A stretch of DNA of 64,000 bases from Phyto melanocephala (Eukaryota > Arthropoda > Insecta > Diptera > Rhinophoridae), in the NCBI GenBank assembly GCA_941918925.1, contig OW799233.1, forward strand, positions 45,374,275 through 45,438,274. The letters run 5' to 3'. Position 1 is the first letter of the stretch. Each line of letters starts with the position of its first letter. Below are positions 49,177-60,577 of this stretch, piece after piece. A program made the translations under genes and the position numbers. Below the pieces are notes generated by a model. The model was not told where the DNA came from. It saw only the letters and a program-made list of their open reading frames with translations, and did not search any database.

Positions 49177-49429
49177 TTTTTTATTTTTGTTTTTTTTTTA
49201 CAGCCTGGCAACATGGCCAACATAAATTGTTCTAGCTGCTGTTGTTTTTTGAAGCAATAATAATGATTTAGACAAATTATTGTTGCAGCACAATAAATGT
49301 ACATTTTAGTTGGTTGAATTCTTTTGAAAATGTAAGAAATAAATTTTAACAGGAAAAATTATTGTAGTAACACCACACACACATTCATGAAATTATAAAA
49401 AAAAAAATTAATTAATGTTTTTATTTATT

Positions 49430-50050
49430 TTTTATATTAATGTTATATGCCATTTTCTTTATTATTTCTGACGCCAATTTTGATTTTAAATTTTTACAAA
49501 GTTCTTTGTTCTTCTTCTAGTCAGGCCCTTTCATTTCTTACACATATCAATGGGGTTAAAAAAAATCCGCCATTTTGTTTCAGTTGCATATTTGATTATA
49601 AAATTTTTTAATAGTTTACTATCAATGCCTTTCATTTGATACCAATATTGTGCAGGTTAAAGGCTACAAAGCCGTAACAAAAATATTCGCCATTTTATCT
49701 ATCACACCATCTTGAATTTTTAATTTATCAAAGAAAACTGTATTTTACTAGTCAAGCCCTTTCACTTGATACTCATATTGCCTTTTTGGGTGGTATAGAA
49801 ACTAAATGAATCGATTTTGGTTTTTATATACAAGAAAAACACCGAACAGTTGTTTTTGGAAGCATGTATCTCAGTTATATTCAAAACGCATGATAAGCTT
49901 TTCTCAGAAATTATTTCTGAGACAACAGCTCTTAATTTGGTGTATTTAACGTGAGCAAAAATTATTTATGAGTTTGAAAAATTTTATATATTTAAAACAT
50001 AAAAATAAATTTTCCCAAACAATTTTTGCCTATAACTATGTTGGTTAGTG
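49430..50050 (-). repeat. inner part of the long (GTCY)n-family element
   Basis: Reverse copies of the 100-130-bp units (CTAGTCAGGCCCTTTCATTT, CTAGTCAAGCCCTTTCACTT) and of the GAGATAT/AAGTTATAG blocks found at 22950-24540 and 31300-32235. No terminal motif is attached. A related scrap is at 19556-19625. Confidence 0.6.
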
Positions 50051-53000
50051 ACGAATTTATGAGTAAATTGGAATACGTTGGTCACGCCATAACTAGAGAA
50101 CGGCCAGAGCAATTTGGAGAGTTTTTTCTTACAATAATCCTTTAAACCCACGGAAGGTTGTTACGTACAGATTTTTTTAAATTTATAGTGGGCGTGGAAC
50201 CTCTCATATAAAACCAACAGATTTTGCAGCATAGCCAGATATTGACCAAACCGATTTGGCAATTTTTTTCTTGTGATGTCCTTCGGACAGTTTTTCTTTA
50301 AATTTAAGATGATCATGGCTTCTTCTATACGAAACCAACCAGAACACAGCGAGATTTGCCTAATTTCTGAATTATCCCTGAATCACCAAATAATAAATTT
50401 ATTGAATAAATTCGTACATAGGTCCAACAATGCAGGACATATCTGCTAGTAATATTTACTTACAAATAGTCACAAGCGTGCCTATAAATTATTCTATGGC
50501 TGAAAACTTAAAATTTTTGTGGTGAAAATAAGGGAAAAAACAGAGACAGTCATGTTTATTTCCTCATATATCAGTTATCGGACAATTATGGTGATTATCA
50601 TTACCGATCTGCTCCCAAATATTTCTGATATGCTGATACCAAACGCGGCTCTTATCGATTTCAGGGGCTTAAAAAACTGAATTCAACATACACACGGACA
50701 GACGGACAATGCTCAACGGACTCCCGAACGAAGTAAACCGGTTATTTTACTGAGCGCTTTGGTTTCAATAGTATTCCGTTCAATGTTTTTTTTCTCAGGT
50801 TTTTCTTATGTAAAATTTACTTCCAATCGTATGTATTTTTAAGGACATTTTGCAGATTTAGTATTTTTTTGGACCATACTTATACTTATGACAGTAAAAA
50901 TTTTTACTTTGACGATTTGTATATCAAGTAAAATTCAGTTTATTTTGTACTAATATATTTCTGCTTTGTTCGTATTGGTTTCTGTAAGCCAAAGTTAGTT
51001 TTTACAAAGTATTTGTTAAGCTCTGTTGTAGTCTACATTTGTCCTTCTCCTACTTACAACGTTAACTTGATTTAGTTTCATAAAACGAATATAATCGTCA
51101 TCTTTGTTCATATTTCTATCATAGATAATACATATTTGTACTTTATTTAAGCGAAATGAAATTCGGAAAATCGTTTCAATGCGACTTAGCACACACAAAT
51201 CTTGAAGAAATCATAAAAAAGAATTCGTTAATCGTTAGTTATATAACATAATTATTATAGAGCTTTTGCTACAGGCAATAAGCAAATTTGAGTAATATTT
51301 TTTTTGCAATTTTTTTTTAAGATTTAAAATGTGAGTAGTGCGAAGTAAACTTTTTGGTTTGAGGTGGAACTGTTAAGTTTTAAAGGTTTAATTTGTTACG
51401 CGCAAGAAACGAGATTTGTCCATCGACAAGGATAATATAAATAATGTTACTGAAATACGACAATGATAATTTTGATAATGTTAGCGATTTATTTTTAAAG
51501 CATTACGATTAGTAAATGATTTTCTAAGAAAAGGTTTCAATTTGAAGCAAAAAATTAATGTTTTTACAAATCGAATGTTAAATAAACGATTTAGAATATT
51601 TGGTAACATTTTCACCTTGTTTATTTAATAGAGTCTAAGAACAAAATTTATTACAACCGATTTACTTTAACTAGTTGAAACTAAATAGAAAGACTTAAAA
51701 AAAAATTTTCATATAGTTGTTTCCATCTGCTTGGCAGTGACTTCAAAATACACACAACGCCTAACAATTGGAAATCAGTACAAAGTTAAACATATTTTTT
51801 TTTTTTGGAAATCTAAATAAGAAATGTATAATTTTCTCTTGAAATGCCTAAGGAAACTGACAAATTTGAAATCAGTAATAAATTAATATGAAACAGGAGC
51901 AAATCTTGGTATAGCCTTCAAATTATTTTACAGGGTATTTTAAAATTAAAGCAGGAATGAAATGTTTTAAGATTTGTAAAATCTTAAATTTTGTTAAATC
52001 TATGTTTACACTATAATACAGATCGTAAGATTTTGATTAGATTCAGCATCGATAAGAAAAATTCAGAACTTTTGTTTTGAAAAAAGCTGCAAAAGTTTTT
52101 TTACCATCAAAAGCTAAAATTTTTTTTATATTAAGTGCTATATTAAATTTCAATATCTCTCTTGCCTTTTATATCTTATATTTACTATTAAAAGCTTTTT
52201 TCCTCAATTTAAAAAAAACTCACTTTTTCACTTTCATCATGCCTACTAAGGGTAGAAAATGTTCCCACTACAGAAATTAAGCTTTTAAAAAACTCTTTTA
52301 AAACTACTATGTAAACAAATTAATAATCGAGTCATATCTACATACACATATACTTATGTATGTAAATGTGTGAGATTGGGTGTGTGTGTATGTTTGTGTT
52401 GAAAAATATTTATTTCATGTATGAACGTAATAAATGCGTGCGTTAGCAATAATATATGTATATGTTCAATAGAATTGAAAAGAAAAACTTCGACATCCTT
52501 GAATAAATAAAAATGTCATGTAAAAATTTCTTTTCGACAAAAGAAAAAGAGGTAAAAGACATAAGTGAGTAAAATGAAAAAATAAAAAATTGCTAATATA
52601 AGACAAGGGAATACAAAATTGAACTGATGTAAATGTAAATGTTTAACAAATAAATGAATAAAAAGTATCCCAAAATATTTGAATACAAATACTTACCTAC
52701 CAAATGGATAAGGGAAACATGGCATGTATACAATTTAAGTCATACATAGTTTAAACCAATACACTCAAAAAATTACAAACCGATAGATGATGATCCCTGC
52801 AGATAAAATTACGTGTATGTGGTAAGAAATATACTTGTTGCTCTTAACTTCAGACTAGTTGCCTGTCTGTAATTTTTTCATGTATCGAACCATGGAATTT
52901 AACATAAGGTTGCCATAGAAGCCCTATGTCATATTTAATATAATATCTAATATATATGTATGCTACAGAAGTATTGCCTTGGAGTACAGTAGAGAAGAAA

Positions 53001-53390
53001 GATAATTAATAATCTTAATTACGCTTCGATGATCCCATTCTATCTGCTCTTAATATGCACCAGTCATTGTGACCGTCTTGTTTCAGTAATAGAGTTGGTA
53101 GGTTGGTTGGTTTGTCCTCTCAATATTCAGGTTTTAATTGTCTTTCCTACTTAAAATCTACTTATAAGTTAAAGTGGATGGAATGAAAATAATTGCTCTT
53201 ATAATCGAAGTTGGTGTATGACTTAACAGTATAAAAATTTTTTTTATTTTTCTCTCTTCACTTCGAAATAATGAAATATAGATGGCGAAAATTTTAGTGT
53301 ATACATACATATGTGTTGAAAGCAGTCTTAATAAGTATTTGTTTTATTTCTAACTATATTTTATTGTATATTGAATTACAATTATATATA
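50051..53390. other. intergenic, largely unassigned
   Basis: At 50570-50745 there is another decayed piece of the (GTCY)n family (ACCGATCTGCTCCCAAATAT, CACACGGACAGACGGACA). Elsewhere only AT-rich sequence and short frames without recognisable products. Confidence 0.4.
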
Positions 53391-53892
53391 AAGGGTCCTC
53401 CAAATAACTTTTGAAACCTGTTGAAACCAAATGTTGCCAATGTCCTTCTCTTCAATTTTTGTTAACAAAAATTCGTTCCACATGGCCCGATAACAATCGC
53501 CATTGACTACGACGACTCCTTGCTCATTTTCAAAGAAAAATGGCCCAATTATGAGTTTGCACCAAAATCCGCACCAAACAGTGACTCGTTTTGGGTGTAT
53601 CGGTTTTTCAATGTATGCGTGCGGGTTTTCTGTGCCCCAAATGCGACAATTTTGCTTGTTTACATACCCGCCAAGATCAAAATGAGCTTAATCTGAAAAA
53701 AAGATTTTTTTTTCCCAAAATCGGTAAAAGTAATGTCGCAATATTTCCCAGCGTTGTTCAAGCGTATACACAACCATATTCGTTCAGCGGAAGGATAAAA
53801 CTAATTATCTGTCAAATCAAACATTAGCTCAGTGTTACTATTCACAAAATAAGCACTAGTTGAAAAAAAAAAACGTTAGATGGCAGACCCTG
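53391..53892 (-). mobile_element. mariner deletion derivative, 502 bp
   Basis: The ends are inverted (AAGGGTCCTCCAAATAAC on the left; CAGGGTCTGCCATCTAAC on the right, read inward). Both are bordered by TA, the Tc1/mariner target. The interior is a transposase gene with a large internal deletion and a truncated 3' half. Confidence 0.85.
53418..53777 (-). pseudogene. mariner transposase fragment
   Basis: 120 codons in one frame. The first 20 (MVVYTLEQRWEILRHYFYRF) are the start of the DNA-binding domain. A deletion then joins them to KKIFFSD, with the first catalytic Asp at codon 29. Codon 30, usually Glu, is TAA. AHFDLGGYVNKQNCRIWGTE, TVWCGFW and ENEQG follow, and the code stops matching after NIWFQQ, just before the second catalytic Asp. 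Apart from the one stop the frame is clean, so the copy may be fairly young. Confidence 0.88.
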
Positions 53893-54155
53893 TATGTATG
53901 TATTTGTATAAGTTAAAAATGAATTTATGAATCCCAACCCTGAATTTAATTATTGTGAATTATTTTAGATGTAACGAATTGTTAAATACTAACGAGTTTT
54001 TTTTCGAGATCGCCAAAACGATGAAATATATTTATATTATAAACGATTTCACTCTCAATCAGGCCAGACGTTTTAAATCCATAAAAATGTATAAATAAAT
54101 TCAATGTAAGTTGTTTTATAGACGAAAATTTCCAACTTTATTTAATTGAAAAAAA

Positions 54156-54605
54156 ACAAGTAACAGTGCTATATTCGGCCGTGCTGAATCTTATATACCC
54201 TTCACAACGTGTAGTCATGCAATAACAATTGTTTGTATCACCACTCATCCCATATAAAATACGTGCATACGTACACGTTAGAATAAATGTGACATCGAAT
54301 CCCAGCTGAGCCAAAAAAATTTTATTTTATTTTATTTAATATATTATTTATATTTTATTATTTTTTTTTTATATTTTTTTTTAATTTTTTTTTAATTTTT
54401 AGTTTTTTAGTTGCTGCTAAAAGTTGATTTCAACCAACACACGGACAGACGGGCAGACGGACAGACGGACAGACGGTCAGTGCTTAATCGACTCCTCTAT
54501 TCATAAGCTTTCAGAAAATATATACTTTATGGGGTCGGAAATGAAAATTGTAGAAATTACAAACGGAATGACAAAGCTATATATACCCTTGTGCACCACA
54601 GGTGA
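54156..54605 (+). mobile_element. (GTCY)n interspersed element, copy 5
   Basis: A short copy: ACAAGTAACAGTGC, hairpin ATTCGGCCGTGCTGAAT, a brief A/T tract (about 54317-54410), then GACGGGCAGACGGACAGACG and the CTTGTGCACCACAGGTGA end. The central GGCTCAGCTGGG segment lies before the A/T tract in inverted form (CCCAGCTGAGCC at about 54300), so the copy is rearranged. Confidence 0.8.
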
Positions 54606-55614
54606 CCGTTGGTTTTAATATTACCATCAAAAGCGACTAATCGCAAAGAAAAAACACGGTTATGGTAACCAAAATCGAAGAGCAACAAACTATGATTGAA
54701 TTGCATGATTGTGATTAAAACATATAATGGTTACCAGTTATGATTATTAGATTTAATTAAAGTATTATTCACTAATCATATATATGACTACAATTGAAAT
54801 CGGCAATTTTTGCTATTTTCTATGGCAAATTATTGTCTTTTGCTGTTTATTAAAAACATACATATATTGATTGTACTTACAATTTTAATTGCAATTTTTA
54901 TACCAATATTTTTTAAATTTTCTGGTTTATTTTTAAGTTTTTCCAAATCTACCAAAAATGTTGTGTATATTTTTGGCATGTCAAACTTTTAAAATATTAA
55001 AAATTTATTCAGCAGAACAATTGAAATCAAATTACACAGGTCAACAGCAAAAAAGGGTTTGATAACCACTATATAGGTTTGATACATCATGGATACCTAA
55101 GTACAAAAATGGTTAAATTGTTAAATTCTATGGATAATTTTTTTCTTTTTAAATTTTTTTTAAATTCAAGATTTTTCTTGAAGCTGCTCCACATAATCAA
55201 TAATAACTCGAAAACGGTTAGTCCGATATTCTTAAACTAAACTTTGAAAAATTTAGATTTACATAGCCTTTAACCCGTTTATATATTGCGTTTTAATCGG
55301 ATGAGTAGTTTCGGAGTTATAATAAAAAATTTAAGAAAAAATATATATTTTTTACGTCAAAATAGCAATTTTTTGTTTTCAAAAAATCATGAAAATTCGA
55401 AAACGACAAAAATTATTATTACTTTATCGTAAAGCCACATGTAATAGCAACAAAATAAGATATCGATCATAAAAATCGGTTGATTACTTTCGAATTTATT
55501 CACAATTAAGTTATCTCGCTCATTTTCACAAAATTTTAGTTTTTTTGTTTGATATACATCAAACCGAGTAGTTAATGATCTTCTCCGTTTGTTCTCTGTT
55601 GTCTTCTCTGTTTG
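54606..55614. other. intergenic, possible left part of a composite element
   Basis: 54640-54770 contains phrases (CGCAAAGAAAAAACACGG, CAACAAACTATGATTG) that recur inverted near 56543-56850 and directly near 30030-30110. The rest is unassigned. Confidence 0.4.
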
Positions 55615-56515
55615 TTATACCCTTCACACAGTGTAAAAGGCTATATATAGGTTTGTCATTCCGTGTGAAATTTCTACAATTTTCATTTCCGACCCCATAA
55701 AGTATATATTTTCTGAAAGCTTATGAATAGGGAAGTCGATTAAGCCCTGTCCGTCTGTCCGTCTGACCGTCTGTCCGTGTGTATGTTGAAATCAACTTTT
55801 TGAAGCCCCCCGACATCGCTTGGACTCGGGTGAGGTATTAAAATATCAGAAATATTCGGGAGTAGATCGCTATTGAAAATCAGAAACATCGGTACATAAA
55901 CAACTGAGATATGAGCAAAAACCCACGACCACCTCGATTTTTTTTTCACAAAAACAACATTACAACAACAACAATCATACATACAAACGTGTATACTGGA
56001 TAGAGAAAATGTGGCATAAATACCAGCTGAGCAAAAAAAAAATTTTTTTTATTTTTTTTTATTTTTTTTTTTAATTTTTTTTATTTTTTTTTTTTTAAAT
56101 TTTTTTTTATTTTTTATTTAATATATTATTTATATTTTTATTATTATTTTTTTTTTAATTTTTTTTTTTTTTTAATATTTTTTTTTTATTTTTTTTGTTT
56201 TATATTTATTATACATATTTTAAATATTTTTAAAAAAAAATTTTTTTTTAATTTTTTTTTTAATTTTTTTTTTAATTTTTTTTTAAATTTTTTTTTTTAA
56301 TTTTTTTTTAATTTTTTTTTTTTTTTCTTTTTTTAACATACATATGTACGTAAATTTATAATTTTACAATGGGATGTTTTTATATATGTTTATTTTTTAT
56401 ATGTATGTACGTATATCATATGGAATGGTGATACAAACTACTGTTATTGCATGACTACACGTTGTGAAGGGTATATAAGATTCGGCACGGCCGAATATAG
56501 CACTCTTACTTGTTT
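55615..56515 (-). mobile_element. (GTCY)n interspersed element, copy 6
   Basis: Reverse orientation of the copy 1 and 2 subfamily: TTATACCCTTCACACAGTG at the left, CCGTCTGTCCGTCTGACCG, a long T/A-only tract (56030-56333), the hairpin ATTCGGCACGGCCGAAT and CACTCTTACTTGTTT at the right. Confidence 0.87.
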
Positions 56516-57900
56516 TTGTTATTATTAAAAAAAATCATAGATTGATTGCTTTGTAATCATACTGTTGTCTCCCCTGTTATTTAATGAATTTTTGTAATTT
56601 TTAATGCTTTTGAATATAATGTTATTTTTGTCAAATTTTTTTTTTTTAAATCATACTATTTTTAAATGATAACCATTTTGAAATTTTTACTAAAAGTAAA
56701 CATTATATGATACAATTCAAACAAATGCTTGATTATCGTGACAAAATATATGATGAAATGAAACAAAAATAACTATTACTTGTTTTCGGCAACCAAATAT
56801 TGTTAACCAAACCGTCGTGATCATGTCGTAACCATGGTTTATCTTTGCGTGTACTATTTTCTTGTGATAGAGTTACTTTCTAGAAAGTCTATTAATCAAA
56901 TTACATATCCCATATAGTTTTAAAAAATCGATGTTTGTATCCCAGAAGCAGATTTTTAAAAAATTCAAAATCCCTATAATATAATTATTATTTTAAATTT
57001 CTATGTTTTTTGTTTATTTTATATATTTGTAATTAACTTACAAATTAAATGTTTTTATAGATGTATAAAGGCAATACATTTTTAAACAAAATATGTATAT
57101 GTACAGTTTAGGTCACTGTTCCAATCTAATATTGTAATACACTGAGTAGTGTGTAGCGGTGTTTGTGCTACTCGTGCAGTAAAGTGAATACAAATCAAAA
57201 TGATTTCGATATACATAACACAATGAATTTGTGTACTTTGTTAAAAACGCTCTGTTGTTCGCTAAATAAGCGAAGAAAATTTATTCTAATAAAATTTTCT
57301 TTCGCATACTTAGTGCATACCTGCTTCATAGAGGGCTTCTACAAGTAATGATTTTTATATGCATATTCTCACTTCGTAAATCTCTTTTTTTCAATTAATA
57401 AGCGCCAAATTTATTCATATCATTCAAAATACATAAAATTTTAAATTTGTTCATTCAAACAATTTAAACATTTCTATGGATACTATACAACAAGATGATG
57501 AAGTGTGCACTACTTAAAAAATTAAAAAAAAAAAATTTTAGTGGGTATGCAAACAATTGCCCTCATTGTTGCAATTTAAAAACAGTGGTTATAGAAATAG
57601 ATAAGTAAAAATTAAAACTTATGAAAAGCTAAATTAAATCAAAAATACAACTCTAAACAAAGGACTTACTAATAAATTAAATGAAAAACTTAACTCTAAA
57701 TAAAGGAAAATTAGTTTCCGAAACAGCGGACTAAGAAAAAACACAAGCTTTGTTAACACAAACTAAACCCCAAACGCAATACATCTTTATAAATTTTATA
57801 AGGTCTAGCAAAACTCGGACCACTTTGCTGGACCCATCAAAGTTTTTACATTGTTTTCATTAGGAGATAAAAAAAATAAATCACAGAACATTAAAGATTA
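56516..57900. other. intergenic, unassigned
   Basis: The first 330 bases hold sequence shared with 32236-32470. From 57000 on nothing is recognised; the frame at 57163-57348 is unsupported. Confidence 0.4.
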
Positions 57901-57988
57901 AGGGACGTATTCATAAAAAAATTTCTCTACAACATCTGTCAAATAAGCATTTGATAAACCTAAAATACTTTTTTATGAATACGGCCCT
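57901..57988. mobile_element. 88-bp palindromic MITE
   Basis: The ends are inverted repeats: AGGGACGTATTCATAAAAAA on the left and AGGGCCGTATTCATAAAAAA read inward from the right, 19 of 20 matching. The flanks are TTA and AAA, so a target duplication is not clear. The whole would fold into one hairpin with a small loop. Confidence 0.75.
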
Positions 57989-60179
57989 AAAAATTTATTG
58001 CATATTTATTATTTTGGAAGCAAAACAAATACCACAAAAATTATTTTTTGATTCTGAAAAAAAATTTAATTTTCGATGCCTGTAAAAATTCAATAAAACA
58101 CTTTAAAAATATATGAAACGTAATTGTATTGCTACACAAAATGTTTAAATTACATATGTTTACTTACAACAAGCATACAATACTGTAGACCCATACGAAA
58201 ATAGTATCAATAGTACAATACAACTAGGGTTGTGAATTGAAGTGCTAACAGAGCGATAAATAAAAACTTTTCAGGTGATGATTGTTTTGTTTTAGTGAGA
58301 GACATGTTTTGTTTTTGTTTTGTTTGTTTTGTTTTTAATATACTTATGCACCAAAATATAGGGATTGGAAGTAGTATGATATAAAATACATAACATTGAA
58401 AACATTTCGCTCAGCTTTTTAATAAAGAATACAAAAATTTATTTTATATTAACGAGAAGAGAACTGTGTAAATATTTAAATCCCACAATATTAGTATCAA
58501 GTGAAAGAGCCTGAAAAGTTAAAATCCAAGATGGCGTCTTAAATAAATTGAGGGAATTTTATTGTCTCAACCTTATAAATATGGGTATCAAATGAAAGGG
58601 CTTGACTAGTAGAATCCGTTTAATGATGTACAAATTAAAAATCAAATATGGTGTCGAAAATAATCAAGCGAAATGGCGTATAACATTAAATCTAAAATCG
58701 AGGCTAAGTTACACTAAGGTCACTATATCTAAGTGTAAGATGATGGCGAATAAAGAATTTATACATGTTTTTCATTGAGCTTGTTTAATAGTAAAGGTGA
58801 ATGTAATTGACACTGTTATTTTGTTATGTGGTGTTTTGTTATGGTTGTTTTCAGTTAAAGAGGCACAACTCGATATGCTATAACTAGTCCATCAAAAGAA
58901 AAATCTGTTAAGTCAAAATTATATTTCAGTTGCACAAACACAGTACACAATTAAGTAAAGTACATATAGCACAACCATATACAAGATAAACTCTTTTCAT
59001 AACAGAAATAATTTTAAAATGTATTTATTTCAAACAGCCTCAAGGTCAATATTTGAAATAAATACATTTACATAATATAAGGTCGGAAAGAACATAATAA
59101 AGAAATAATTTTTTTACATAAACAATTTTTGCCTTTTTGACAATTTTGAATTGTGACATTATTGTCAATAGTGAGCGATATACATATAAAATGAAACGAA
59201 TATTTTTTTTTTTTTTATTTCCTATCAAGATGCTATAATTATCAGTAACTTAAATCGTAAAATTTGTTGAAACAGGTAAATATTAATTAAATCTAAACTA
59301 TGTAAATATTAACATCGAAAAATACAAATCCTTATCATGATGTTAACACATTTGCCATATTTTACCTTTTATCAAAACTCGTATTTAATAATCTTTATTA
59401 AAATTTAGTATCGGATCGTGTGCGTACCTCTGTAGGTAGACACACAAAATTACCAACATTTTGTAACGACTGTCTATTGACAGCAAAAGATTAACAAACA
59501 AATAACATTCACGTTTTCCTTATAAGAACGTGACTTAATTTTCATATTCATTTTACTTTCAATTCCAAACTTCGACAACGTCCTTCAGCTTTTTTTTTTT
59601 TTTGCCACTAACCCAGCAACAACTAGAAAATCCCAAACAAATGACAGGTACACATTATCATATGGGAAGCAAGAAAAAAGAAATGTTGAAAAAATTTGTT
59701 AAAACGTAAAATGAAATGGAATAAAAAGTAACGTAAGGTAAAGGAAAACGCTGAAAACACAAAAAAATGATTACAACAACAAGCTTAAAAATGAAACAAG
59801 ATAAGCGAAAAGTACAAAAAAAAATAAAATAAATAATAAATAATGCCAGTAAATTCAAGTTAAAATTTGACATTTGCTTAACTAGAACTAAAAATAATAA
59901 AATGACAACTATTTTGAGAAATTGAAAGGCACTGATTGACGACAAAAAACTCTTTAAAAACAGAGAAAGAAATATTTACCAAAACGTGAGAGTTTTTGAA
60001 ATATGTTTTTTAAAAACATAAATAACGGAAAATTAAAATTAATTTTTTAAGCACACTTTAAGGATGTTAAATCACACTCTTCACACCGTGCTTAAACTTT
60101 TTAATTTTATTTTTTGAACACCATAAACATATACAATTTAGTTTTTCTATCTGCAGCAACAAATTGATCAATTTTTAAT
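57989..60179. other. intergenic, mostly unassigned
   Basis: 58490-58755 contains another set of the long (GTCY)n-family units (CAAGATGGCGTC, ATGAAAGGGCTTGACTAGTA). Otherwise AT-rich with no gene recognised. Confidence 0.45.
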
Positions 60180-60420
60180 TCTTCACACTAGAGTATAAAA
60201 GGATATATGTATGTATATAAGTTTGTCATTCTGTTTATATTTCCTACAATATTCATTTTAGGGTATATATTTTAAATCCTTATAGATAGAGAAGTTGATT
60301 TAGCTACATCTGTTTGTCGATTTGTCCGTGTATATGTTTAAATCAACTTTAGGAACAAGACATGTATACTTCAGAGTCTTTTATAGTAACAATTTGTTAG
60401 ACTAGCTATCGAGAGAATCA
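60180..60420 (-). repeat. decayed fragment of the (GTCY)n family
   Basis: CTTCACACTAGAGTATAAAA, GTTTGTCATTCTGTTTATAT and ATCTGTTTGTCGATTTGTCC follow the order of the reverse full copies with many changes. Confidence 0.55.
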
Positions 60421-60577
60421 GTTGTGTGCTTCCAATTTACGATTGCCTCTGTTGTTTTCCCAAAAAAATGTCAGATTATGTAATTCCTGTGAAACTTCTT
60501 GCAACATTTGTTACGTATATGTATAAAATATGTATTTTTGGCAATATTTACATTACAATGGGTCATTAATCAATTTA

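Noticed and set aside
53503..53827. + strand frames of 60 and 78 codons
   Set aside because: They are antisense to the mariner transposase fragment, which has clear family motifs on the minus strand.
55740..55982. Minus-strand 80-codon frame similar to the + strand frame at 39843-40166
   Set aside because: The similarity is because both lie in the same part of the (GTCY)n element; the proteins end in translated GTCY repeats.
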